DNA of 64,000 nucleotides from Flavobacterium cupreum (GTDB lineage: Bacteria; Bacteroidota; Bacteroidia; Flavobacteriales; Flavobacteriaceae). Below the pieces are notes generated by a model. That model was given only the letters and a program-made list of their open reading frames with translations, was not told the DNA's origin and made no database searches. Where the stretch lies: positions 186,001 through 250,000 of the forward strand of contig NZ_QWDM01000002.1 of assembly GCF_003996965.1 (NCBI RefSeq), written 5' to 3'. The stretch's first letter is position 1; every line of letters begins with the position of its first letter. The translations under genes and the position numbers were made by a program. Below are positions 9,669 to 17,188 of this stretch, one piece after another.

Positions 9669-9777
9669 AATTTAACCGCAAGGAGCGCGATGAAATAAAA
9701 AACGCAAAGTTCGCAAAGCTTATCATTCGTAAACTTTGCGAACTTCGCGTAAACTTTAGCGCCCTTGCGGTTAAAAA
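9669..9777. repeat. Long imperfect palindrome (CCGCAAGG family)
   Basis: The outer arms aaccgcaagg and ccttgcggtt and the inner arms gcaaagttcgcaaag and ctttgcgaacttcgc form an extended hairpin of about 105 bp. Related, partly degenerate copies occur near 11656-11710 and 32604-32670. It is a dispersed non-coding element. Confidence 0.7.
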
Positions 9778-9788
9778 AAGGCATAAAA

Positions 9789-9820
9789 AAAACAGCTCAA
9801 TAACCACAAAGAGCTGTTTT
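9789..9820 (-). terminator. Terminator of small secreted protein gene 3
   Basis: An aaaacagctc/gagctgtttt stem with the loop ataaccacaaa, followed by a T run on the minus strand. It is a near-copy of the hairpin at 8921-8948. Confidence 0.75.
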
Positions 9821-9896
9821 AAAAAACAATTGAATGTTTTTAAACTTTACTAACTATCTAACCTCATTTTTATACTGTATGCGAGTATAAACTTTT

Positions 9897-10304
9897 CTAG
9901 CGTGTTGCTACGCTTGTATTTTTAGCAGTTGAATCTGCTTTATATGTAGATGAAACTGCTTTTGTAGATAAAACAGATGTTTCATCAGTCACAATAATTT
10001 CATGTCTTACTTTTTTTGCACTGTCTTCCACTTCTAAGAAGTACGTTCCTGCAGGAAATTCTTCTAAGCTGAAAGTTCTAAGGATACCATCTTTTCCTGA
10101 AGCACTTTCAGAATAAAGTAAAGTTCCGGTTGTATCATATATAGAAAGGTTTGCTTTTTTAACCTGATTAAGAGCGAATGTTATTAGTTTACCATTTCCT
10201 TTTAATACATGAAGGTTGAAATCATCATTCCCGTCAATTGCGTAAGTACTCATTCCTGTAAAAAGCACTGCACATACTATACTAAGTTTTAAAATCTTTT
10301 TCAT
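9897..10304 (-). CDS. Small secreted beta-sandwich protein, paralog 3
   Basis: This 135-residue protein has a signal peptide ending near TYAIDG and a single small beta-rich domain. It is very similar to the product of 9021-9425 (shared SGKDGILRTFSLEEFP and GTYFLEVED) and more distantly to that of 8262-8645. It is the member closest to the AraC regulator gene. The function is not recognised. The array of three may vary in copy number by recombination between the duplicated terminators and upstream repeats. Confidence 0.6.
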   Translation of the reverse strand: MKKILKLSIVCAVLFTGMSTYAIDGNDDFNLHVLKGNGKLITFALNQVKKANLSIYDTTGTLLYSESASGKDGILRTFSLEEFPAGTYFLEVEDSAKKVRHEIIVTDETSVLSTKAVSSTYKADSTAKNTSVATR

Positions 10305-10343
10305 GGCTTTATTTTTTTAAATTGTTGTTCTTATTTGTTGATG

Positions 10344-10377
10344 CTAAATTAGTTCAGTAATACATTTTTTATCACAA
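10344..10377 (-). promoter_or_regulatory. Promoter of paralog 3
   Basis: Minus-strand TTG, 23 bp, TAATTTAG; the layout matches the promoter at 9465-9498. Confidence 0.55.
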
Positions 10378-10395
10378 CTCTATTTGCCAATTTAT

Positions 10396-10444
10396 GTGCT
10401 ATATTCTCATTTACGAAACCGTTATAGGTTAAAATTTGAATTAT
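10396..10444. promoter_or_regulatory. 49-bp repeat copy 2 (putative AraC-regulator site)
   Basis: Nearly identical to copies 1 and 3. It shares cgttataggttaaaatttga with copy 3 and tattctcatttacgaaacc with copy 1. It lies immediately upstream of the promoter of paralog 3. Confidence 0.5.
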
Positions 10445-10657
10445 TTGAGGCGTTTTTGTTAATTCAGTTGTTATTTTTCAATGTTTTTTAAAAAATCAGC
10501 AGTTCTTAAATTTTCCGTATTTCTTACAAAAATGAGATATATGTATAAAAACACCCAATTAAATAAGATTAATAAAAAAATAAGCGCGAAAAAAAATGAG
10601 ACACAAAAAAATCGGCCATTTGATCGATTATTCTCAAATGCTGATTTTTGAAATATC

Positions 10658-10706
10658 GTGCTTTATTCTCAGTTGCGAAACCGTTATAGGTTAAAATTTG
10701 AATTAT
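10658..10706. promoter_or_regulatory. 49-bp repeat copy 3, overlapping the AraC promoter
   Basis: Its 3' end contains the TTTG that serves as the -33 element of the AraC-gene promoter, so a protein bound here would be placed to control that promoter. Confidence 0.5.
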
Positions 10707-10729
10707 TTTAGGTATTTTTGTTAAATTTG
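10697..10729 (+). promoter_or_regulatory. Promoter of the AraC-family regulator gene
   Basis: TTTG (10697-10700), 21 bp, then an exact -7 element TAAATTTG (10722-10729). The predicted transcript start is about 20 nt before the ATG at 10754. A second -7-like TATTTTTG lies at 10713-10720. Confidence 0.65.
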
Positions 10730-10753
10730 CTATTATTTTTTAAAGATTTGATC

Positions 10754-11626
10754 ATGAAGACTATCGCCCCGGCTCTTGAAGTCATCTCTAATACCTACGG
10801 AAGCTCTTTTGCTTATACGAAGCATGCTCAAAAAACCAATAGTAAAGCCCATTTATGGCATTATCATCCCGAAATTGAATTGGTTTACATCAATGGTGGC
10901 GCGGGAAAAAGACAAATAGGAAGCCATGTTTCCTATTATACCAACGGAAGTCTGATTCTGATAGGTTCTAATCTGCCACATTGTGGTTTCACCAATGAAC
11001 AAACCGGAAATATTAACGAAATTGTAATTCACATTAAACCTGAATTTTTAGGGAATGACTTTTTTGGAATACCGGAAATGAAAAAGGTTCAGAATATCCT
11101 GAGCCAGTCTAAAGCCGGAATCGCTTTTGGCGGGGAAACCAAAAAGAAAATAGGCAAGAAGATCGAAATGATGGAAAAACAACCTCCGTTAGAACGTCTG
11201 ATGACACTTCTGAGTATTCTGGACGAATTGGAATCTTCAGACGAATATACAGTACTCAACGCCGATGGTTTTTCCCTTGAGCTGAATGCACAGGACAGTG
11301 ACCGGATCAATGTGGTTTTCAATTACGTAAAAGACCATTTTCAGGAATCGATTGCCATAGACGAAGTTTCGAGTCTGGTAAGTATGACCACACCGTCCTT
11401 TTGCCGCTATTTCAAAAAAATATCCAACAAAACCTTTACGGAGTTTGTAAACGAATATCGCCTGGTGCACGCCTCCAAACTTCTGGCAGAGAAACCTATT
11501 ACTATAAATGAAGTTTGCTACGAAAGTGGTTTTAATAATTTCAGCCACTTTAGTAAGTCCTTTAAACAGTATACCGGTAAAAGCGCCTCGCAGTACCGTA
11601 ATGAACATAAGATCATTATTAAGTAA
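10754..11626 (+). CDS. AraC-family transcriptional regulator
   Basis: This 290-residue protein has an N-terminal cupin-like sensor (HLWHYHPEIELVYI, then PHCGF, about residues 25-90). A C-terminal pair of helix-turn-helix motifs spans about residues 185-285, with FNNFSHFSKSFKQYTGKSA being the classical second AraC helix-turn-helix. AraC proteins of this layout sense a small ligand, often a sugar or its metabolite. The ATG at 10754 is preferred over the upstream TTG because the promoter ends only 25 bp before it. It is divergent from the small secreted genes and may regulate them and itself through the 49-bp repeats; that link is inferred. Confidence 0.85.
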   Translation: MKTIAPALEVISNTYGSSFAYTKHAQKTNSKAHLWHYHPEIELVYINGGAGKRQIGSHVSYYTNGSLILIGSNLPHCGFTNEQTGNINEIVIHIKPEFLGNDFFGIPEMKKVQNILSQSKAGIAFGGETKKKIGKKIEMMEKQPPLERLMTLLSILDELESSDEYTVLNADGFSLELNAQDSDRINVVFNYVKDHFQESIAIDEVSSLVSMTTPSFCRYFKKISNKTFTEFVNEYRLVHASKLLAEKPITINEVCYESGFNNFSHFSKSFKQYTGKSASQYRNEHKIIIK

Positions 11627-11651
11627 AGCCATGTTTAACTACAGGGCTTTT

Positions 11652-11715
11652 TTTTAACCGCAAGGTTCGAAAAGTTTTTTAAAATCCAGCCTTGCGACCG
11701 TTGCGATTAAACCTA
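11652..11715. repeat. CCGCAAGG-family repeat, short copy
   Basis: aaccgcaagg followed by an imperfect inverted ccttgcgaccgttgcg. It is related to the palindrome at 9669-9777 and lies just beyond the AraC gene. Confidence 0.5.
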
Positions 11716-11805
11716 CTCATTCCTTACTAAAAAAGGCCTCAGATTTTTCATATACTATATTCTAAAAAGTTATATTTACAATCCCTAATCAGAAAAAATA
11801 TCAAT

Positions 11806-12675
11806 ATGAAAAACTTTAAATTTTTAGCGTTTGCATTTTTGTTGTGCATTTCCTCAATGAGTTATGCTGCAAAAGTGGATACTTTACAAATTGCAAGTAC
11901 AGCTATGGGCAAAACCTACAAAGCCGCAGTTGTACTTCCGGGTTCTTATTTGAAAAGCAAATCGACCTTTCCGGTGCTGTATTTGTTGCATGGTGCTTAC
12001 GGGCATTTTGGCGATTGGTTAAAAAACACGCCAAACAAAAAATTAGTCCAGGGCTTATCCGACCAATACAATATCATTATTGTGATGCCCGAAGGAGAGA
12101 CCTTTAGTTTTTATCTGGACAGTCCGGTAAACAAGGAAAGTCAGTTTGAGACTTTTATCACCCAGGAAGTCATTCAGAAAGTAGATAAAACGTACAGAAC
12201 CATTAGTAACAGAAACGGACGTGTGATTACCGGACTTTCAATGGGCGGTCATGGCGCTTTGTACTTGTCGGCCAGGCATCCTGATTTGTTTTGTGCTGCC
12301 GGAAGCATGAGCGGGGCAGTAGACATGAGCGCGATGCTCAACCGGGATTCGTCGGCTCAGGTGATTAAATTGATGCAGCCTGTTTTTGGCGATAAAAGCA
12401 GTAACTCTGAATTGTACGAGCAGAATTCTGTATTGGGAATGCTCGATAAAATAAAAGCAAACAAATTGCCTTTAATTATAGATTGTGGTGTGGATGATTT
12501 TTTGATAGAACCCAACAGAGAACTACACCGAAGATTAGTCTATAATAAGGTAGATCACGATTACACCGAACGTCCGGGAGCACATACCTGGGACTATTGG
12601 GAAAATTCACTTCCGTATCATCTGTTGTTCTTTAATAAAATACTGCTTAGAAATCAGATAGTTGTAAAGAAATAA
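11806..12675 (+). CDS. Secreted esterase (esterase D / feruloyl-esterase-like)
   Basis: This 289-residue protein carries a signal peptide (about residues 1-21, ending SYAA). The alpha/beta-hydrolase fold shows the oxyanion-side segment LYLLHGAYG, the nucleophile elbow GLSMGGHG (Ser145) and a C-terminal GAHTWDYW that supplies the catalytic His. The order and spacing match the esterase D / putative tributyrin esterase family, whose members hydrolyse short acyl or acetyl esters. Its position next to a carbohydrate-type AraC regulator could fit a role in sugar ester removal, but the spacing does not prove co-regulation. Confidence 0.8.
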   Translation: MKNFKFLAFAFLLCISSMSYAAKVDTLQIASTAMGKTYKAAVVLPGSYLKSKSTFPVLYLLHGAYGHFGDWLKNTPNKKLVQGLSDQYNIIIVMPEGETFSFYLDSPVNKESQFETFITQEVIQKVDKTYRTISNRNGRVITGLSMGGHGALYLSARHPDLFCAAGSMSGAVDMSAMLNRDSSAQVIKLMQPVFGDKSSNSELYEQNSVLGMLDKIKANKLPLIIDCGVDDFLIEPNRELHRRLVYNKVDHDYTERPGAHTWDYWENSLPYHLLFFNKILLRNQIVVKK

Positions 12676-12799
12676 CATTAAAGGACATAATAAGAAATAG
12701 TAAAAAGTAATAAAATTTATAACAAATTAACTGCATTTGCTTTTTTTGGTTTGATTTTTGGAATACCTTTATATATAAACCTTAAAATATATATAAATT

Positions 12800-13315
12800 A
12801 TGAAAAAGATACTTACCCTTTTCGCAGTTGTTGGATTGATAGCGTTTTCAAGCTGTGAAGGACCAGAAGGGCCTCCGGGACAAGATGGCGGAATTTTACT
12901 CCCTTATGTTTATGAAATGAATAATGTTAACTTTGCTGGACCCAATTATGCTGTGACTAGCACACCGACAGGAATGTTGTCGGGAGATAATGTTTTGGTA
13001 TATGAGCTAGTTAGCACAACGGGAGTAGACAGCTGGGCATTGTTGCCTCAGATATATTACTTTAATGATGGTTTAGAAACTGCTCAATATAACTTTAACT
13101 TTTCTAAAAACAGAGTTACGGTTTTTATTGATGGAAGTCTAAGTGATTTATCTCAGTTACCATCTACTTTTAGGTTAGGAAAAACATTCAGGGTTGTTAT
13201 TATTCCAGGAGATGATGGAGTAAATGCAAAAAAGGTAAAAGCAGATTATTCAGATTATAATGCGGTTATTGCAAAATATAATATTGATGATAGTAATGTT
13301 AAGAGCTTAAACTAA
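12800..13315 (+). CDS. Lipoprotein with collagen-like GPEGPPG start
   Basis: This 171-residue protein has a type II signal peptide with the lipidated Cys at residue 19 (AFSSC). Immediately after it comes a short collagen-like stretch, EGPEGPPGQDGG, a feature often seen in Bacteroidota lipoproteins. The remainder is beta-rich and ends in a YxDYNAVIAKYNI-like tail. No enzyme motif is visible. It probably sits in the outer membrane. It is transcribed alone and closed by a very strong terminator. Confidence 0.65.
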   Translation: MKKILTLFAVVGLIAFSSCEGPEGPPGQDGGILLPYVYEMNNVNFAGPNYAVTSTPTGMLSGDNVLVYELVSTTGVDSWALLPQIYYFNDGLETAQYNFNFSKNRVTVFIDGSLSDLSQLPSTFRLGKTFRVVIIPGDDGVNAKKVKADYSDYNAVIAKYNIDDSNVKSLN

Positions 13316-13322
13316 TTGTTAG

Positions 13323-13370
13323 ACCAAAAAACAAAAAGGAGATCTATGGATCTCCTTTTTGTTTTTTGGT
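13323..13370. terminator. Strong bidirectional terminator
   Basis: A perfect 22-bp inverted repeat (13323-13344 and 13349-13370) with a 4-nt loop. A-rich and T-rich flanks serve the two convergent genes at 12800 and 13384. Confidence 0.9.
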
Positions 13371-13383
13371 TATTAAAGTTTAA

Positions 13384-14385
13384 TTAATCTATAGTATAGC
13401 GTCGTCTAACAGGTTCAGGAATATTTACATTGATAGAAGGGTCAAAGGGTTTTTCAGTTATCGTTATAGATAGTATAATCATTGTATGGCCGTTTATTGG
13501 TATTGCCCCATAACCTTCAGTCCTCATTTTTGGATGTAGTGAGACTAGTAACGCTTTTTTTTCAATTATTGGTGAAAATTTAAAAGATATATCTTTTATC
13601 GCTTCGACGCCATTATCTGGGGTATAGGATCTTTTGTAATTATCAATCCCATATCTACCAATCTCATTTAAATCTTTTCTTTCACAAGGATCTTGATTTT
13701 GATCCCTAAGATTAGGTAATGTAATAATTCCATCATCTTTTAGTTGTACATATACTGTTGGATATCCATCACTGTATTTTTTGTCAATTAAATATCGATT
13801 GTCGTGAAATTTAGTTCTAATCGTTATTTCATAAGATACATTTTTCGCAAAGGGGAATTCAATTGAAATTGCAGACCCTCTCTTTTGATTTTCTTCCATG
13901 ACTCCTCTTCTGGTGTTAACTTTTCTTCCTTTATTACTTGCTATTAAAACTAATGCTCCATAATAAGGATTTTGATGAGGTACTCCAAATCCCCTTACAA
14001 GATAGCCATTAATTTGAGGATAAGGATTTGGTCCATATACTCCCAGATCCGTTTCAAAACTTTTACCTGAATCCAAATATCTTGTTATAGTACAGCCGCT
14101 TTTTGTAGGATTGTATAAGCCATAATGAAAATTTAAGAAAGTTGATTGTTCGGACGATTTATATGCTGTATTATTATTATCTGAATAGTTTGGAATGTCA
14201 TATACAAGTATTGGCTTTTTTGGCTTTGAGCCATCAGTTATTTCGGAGATATATTCAATGTCTCCATTAATAATATAGGTTTGTGTAGGATTATTAAGAG
14301 CTTGGGTTTTCGAATTAACATCTTCTTTATTGTCACAGCTAATGATAATAAAGGTTAACATAAAGTAAAAATAAATTTTTCTCAT
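13384..14385 (-). CDS. Hypothetical lipoprotein
   Basis: This 333-residue protein has a lipoprotein signal peptide with Cys17 (FIIISC), followed by an acidic and polar tether. The body is predicted to be beta-rich, with no recognised catalytic or binding motif. It contains the segments GCTITRYLDSG and GHTMIILSITI. No family was recognised. Codon use is AT-rich relative to the neighbouring TerC gene, which is mildly suggestive of later acquisition. It is monocistronic and convergent with the preceding lipoprotein gene. Confidence 0.5.
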   Translation of the reverse strand: MRKIYFYFMLTFIIISCDNKEDVNSKTQALNNPTQTYIINGDIEYISEITDGSKPKKPILVYDIPNYSDNNNTAYKSSEQSTFLNFHYGLYNPTKSGCTITRYLDSGKSFETDLGVYGPNPYPQINGYLVRGFGVPHQNPYYGALVLIASNKGRKVNTRRGVMEENQKRGSAISIEFPFAKNVSYEITIRTKFHDNRYLIDKKYSDGYPTVYVQLKDDGIITLPNLRDQNQDPCERKDLNEIGRYGIDNYKRSYTPDNGVEAIKDISFKFSPIIEKKALLVSLHPKMRTEGYGAIPINGHTMIILSITITEKPFDPSINVNIPEPVRRRYTID

Positions 14386-14494
14386 GATAAAATTTTTAAT
14401 TATAATGACACAAAAATAATATTTAATTAGATGTAATCTTACTTTTAAGTGTTAAAATATAAGAATTGTATTACTTTATTTATTTTACAAGTAC

Positions 14495-14525
14495 AAAAAA
14501 GGAAATCATTACGATTTCCTTTTTT
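14495..14525 (-). terminator. Terminator of the terC-like gene
   Basis: A perfect 13-bp stem (aaaaaaggaaatc/gatttcctttttt) with a 5-nt loop, 23 bp beyond the stop codon on the minus strand. Confidence 0.85.
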
Positions 14526-14547
14526 TATGTATTTATGTTTGAAGAAA

Positions 14548-15516
14548 CTATTCGATATCTAAATCCGTAAGTTCTTTTTCTTTTCCAAATTTTAAAGAAA
14601 CCAAAATCCCTACCAAAAGTGACAAGGCAATAAACGCCAAAGAAGCCCATTCCGGAACCTGAATAAAATCATGTAAGAGCATTTTTAATCCTACAAAGGC
14701 TAGTATGGCCACAAGACTGTATTCTAAATAACTGAATTTTGCCAGCATATTTGCCAGGAAGAAATACATAGAACGCAATCCTAGGATCGCAAATATATTA
14801 GAACTGAAAACTAAAAACGGATCTGATGTAATGGCAAGGATAGCCGGAACACTGTCTACAGCAAAAAGTACGTCCATCACTTCAATCACAATCAAAGCTA
14901 CAAATAACGGAGTAGCTGCTTTTTTTCCTCTTTCGGTTAAAATGAAAAATTTCTGATGATCCATTTCTGAGGTGATCGGAATAATTTTTCCAAGTGCTTT
15001 GTAAATAAAAGAATCTTTTGGGTGGAAATCCTCTTCTTCTCCCGAGAATAACATTTTTACAGCTGTAAAAACCAGGAATAAACCAAATACATAGGTTGTC
15101 CAGGTAAATTTGTTGATCAGCATTACACCAAAGAAAATCATTAATCCACGGAAAATAACAGCGCCCAGAATTCCCCAGAACAAAACACGATGCTGGTATT
15201 TCTGAGGTATCTTGAAGGAAGCAAAAATAATGGCGATCACAAAAATATTATCAACGCTCAAAGAAAGTTCAATCAGGTAACCCGTGATAAATTTCATGGA
15301 AGCGACCGACGGTTTCAGGTTATCAGGATTTGCAATATAATCGGTGGTGTACAACCAGTAAATTACGCCCGAGAACAGAAAAGAAAGTGTTACCCAGATC
15401 AGCGTCCATTTGCTGGCTTCTTTAGTGCTGATAATATGGGGTGTCTTATTGAAAACTCCCAAGTCTAAAGCAAGAATAAAAACAACGGCTAACAAAAACA
15501 GAATCCAGACTATCAT
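14548..15516 (-). CDS. TerC-family integral membrane protein (Alx-like)
   Basis: This 322-residue multi-spanning membrane protein has about nine hydrophobic segments. It carries the conserved TerC acidic motifs, including ELSLSVDNIFVIAIIF and the later VIEVMDVLFAVDSVPAILAI. TerC/Alx proteins are linked to manganese export or metal insertion into exported proteins. Its length matches the Alx subfamily. It has its own -7 element and terminator and so is a single-gene unit. The family is certain; the transported ion is inferred from homologs. Confidence 0.85.
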   Translation of the reverse strand: MIVWILFLLAVVFILALDLGVFNKTPHIISTKEASKWTLIWVTLSFLFSGVIYWLYTTDYIANPDNLKPSVASMKFITGYLIELSLSVDNIFVIAIIFASFKIPQKYQHRVLFWGILGAVIFRGLMIFFGVMLINKFTWTTYVFGLFLVFTAVKMLFSGEEEDFHPKDSFIYKALGKIIPITSEMDHQKFFILTERGKKAATPLFVALIVIEVMDVLFAVDSVPAILAITSDPFLVFSSNIFAILGLRSMYFFLANMLAKFSYLEYSLVAILAFVGLKMLLHDFIQVPEWASLAFIALSLLVGILVSLKFGKEKELTDLDIE

Positions 15517-15538
15517 GGTATTTTTTTTTAATGATTTA

Positions 15539-15546
15539 CAAAGATA
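15539..15546 (-). promoter_or_regulatory. -7 element of the terC-like gene
   Basis: An exact TATCTTTG on the minus strand, 22 bp upstream of the start codon. No good -33 was found. Confidence 0.5.
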
Positions 15547-15696
15547 GTTTTTGAATTTTAACTTAAAAATTAAATATTAAGAAACTTACTTCGAAATTCT
15601 ATAAATAGGGGAGGTTTTAAAAACATTTACCATTTGTTTTGTCAGTTCGGGTGAAGTCGAGAACCTTTTCGCTCAATGTGACATATAGGGATAAAA

Positions 15697-15724
15697 AAAG
15701 TGCCATCAGTTATGATGGCACTTT
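15697..15724 (-). terminator. Terminator of the GSII gene
   Basis: A perfect 12-bp stem (aaagtgccatca/tgatggcacttt) with a 4-nt loop and a T run on the minus strand, about 20 bp beyond the stop codon. Confidence 0.85.
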
Positions 15725-15746
15725 CGGATATAATGTAAGCGATGAA

Positions 15747-16760
15747 TTATAGCGCTGACTTAACAGTTTTGATAATTCTTGCAGCAATTTTGTATGGATC
15801 ACCGTTTGAAGCTGGTCTTCTGTCTTCCAACCAACCTTTCCATCCTTTTTGAACAGTCATTAAAGGAATTCTGATTGAACAACCTCTGTCAGAAACTCCA
15901 TAAGAGAAATCGTGAATAGAAGCAGTTTCGTGTTTACCGGTTAAACGTTGGTCGTTGTAAGCTCCGTAAACCGCGATGTGCTCAGCAGTAACAGGTCTGA
16001 AAGCCTCACAGATTCTTTCGTAAGTAGCCTGGTCTCCACATGTTCTTAACACCTCGTTAGAGAAGTTAGCGTGCATACCTGAACCATTCCAGTCTGTATC
16101 TCCAAGTGGTTTTGGGTGATATTCGATATAGTAACCATATTTTTCAGTCAAACGATCTAATAAGTATCTTGCAACCCAGATTTCATCTCCGGCTTTTTTA
16201 GCACCTTTAGCAAATAATTGGAATTCCCATTGTCCGCATGCAACCTCCTGGTTGATTCCTTCAAAGTTGATTCCTGCAGCAATACATAAATCAGCATGCT
16301 CTTCTACTAATTTTCTTCCGTGTGTGTTTTTTCCACCTACAGAACAGTAGTACATACCTTGTGGAGCAGGATATCCTCCAACAGGGAAACCTAATGGCAA
16401 TAAAGTTTTAGTGTCCATGATGAAATATTCCTGTTCAAATCCGAACCAGAAATCACCATCGTCATCAATAGTAGCTCTACCGTTAGAAGAGTGTGGAGTA
16501 CCATCAGCATACATTACTTCTGTCATTACCAGCCAACCATTAATACGGGTTGGATCCGGGTAAATTGCAACAGGGACTAATAAACAGTCAGAAGATCCAC
16601 CTTCAGCTTGTTTTGTTGATGAACCATCAAATGACCAGTTTCCAAGTTCTTCTAATGTTCCTTTGAAATTTTCGTGTTCTTCAACTTTAGTTTTACTTCT
16701 AAGATTTTGAGTTGGTTCATATCCATCTAACCAAATGTACTCTAACTTAATTTTAGCCAT
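15747..16760 (-). CDS. glnA: Glutamine synthetase, type II
   Basis: This 337-residue cytoplasmic enzyme condenses glutamate and ammonia at the cost of ATP. The length and the N-terminal sequence LEYIWLDGYEPTQNLRSKTK identify the GSII (eukaryotic-like) class. The beta-grasp segment NWSFDGSS, the metal-binding GFEQEYFIMD and the substrate motif GSGMHANFS are all present. A C-terminal SIRIPLMT is also conserved. The GSI adenylylation loop is absent, as expected for GSII. It is divergent from a second, unrelated-class glutamine synthetase at 17189-19378. The symbol glnA is the generic name. Confidence 0.93.
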   Translation of the reverse strand: MAKIKLEYIWLDGYEPTQNLRSKTKVEEHENFKGTLEELGNWSFDGSSTKQAEGGSSDCLLVPVAIYPDPTRINGWLVMTEVMYADGTPHSSNGRATIDDDGDFWFGFEQEYFIMDTKTLLPLGFPVGGYPAPQGMYYCSVGGKNTHGRKLVEEHADLCIAAGINFEGINQEVACGQWEFQLFAKGAKKAGDEIWVARYLLDRLTEKYGYYIEYHPKPLGDTDWNGSGMHANFSNEVLRTCGDQATYERICEAFRPVTAEHIAVYGAYNDQRLTGKHETASIHDFSYGVSDRGCSIRIPLMTVQKGWKGWLEDRRPASNGDPYKIAARIIKTVKSAL

Positions 16761-16799
16761 AATAATATAAATTTATTTTTTTTTGTTTTTTCGCTGGGT

Positions 16800-16807
16800 C
16801 AAATATA
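16800..16807 (-). promoter_or_regulatory. -7 element of the GSII gene
   Basis: An exact TATATTTG on the minus strand, 39 bp upstream of the start codon. Confidence 0.55.
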
Positions 16808-17132
16808 GATTTATTTTTTTAGTCCTAAAAATTAGGGGGCTATTTTGTTTAGCGGACTATAATTTTTTGCATAAGCGCAATTTTGAGAGGGGTATATTTT
16901 TAAAAAAGCAATTTTTAACACCTATAAAAAATAAATTCGTAATAATTAGGCGTGTTTTTTGAATTTCATGCCCAATCGATTGCGAAAAATTGTTTATTTA
17001 ATCAGGAATAGTAACATAATTTGTTATATTTCTTCAAATCAAATTCATTATTCTTGGTAAAAAGCCTCTTCTGTTGAAAAATCTTCGCATAAAAATCTGT
17101 GATTTATGTTTAAAACAGGGCGTTTTATTGCT
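16808..17132. other. Divergent regulatory region between two glutamine synthetases
   Basis: This spacer holds no ORF. It is AT-rich and separates exact -7 elements that point away from each other. Any nitrogen-responsive regulator binding site should lie here, but no clear palindrome was recognised. Confidence 0.4.
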
Positions 17133-17140
17133 TATATTTG
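17133..17140 (+). promoter_or_regulatory. -7 element of the GSIII gene
   Basis: An exact TATATTTG, 48 bp upstream of the GSIII start codon. Confidence 0.55.
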
Positions 17141-17188
17141 TTCCTCTTTTTTTAGTAAAAATTAGTACCAATATTTAAAATTATATAC

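Noticed and set aside
8262..10304. The three small secreted proteins as type IX sorting-domain cargo
   Set aside because: They are too short to carry a separate cargo and lack the conserved end of type A or B sorting domains; the resemblance is limited to a PxGTYxLEV strand.
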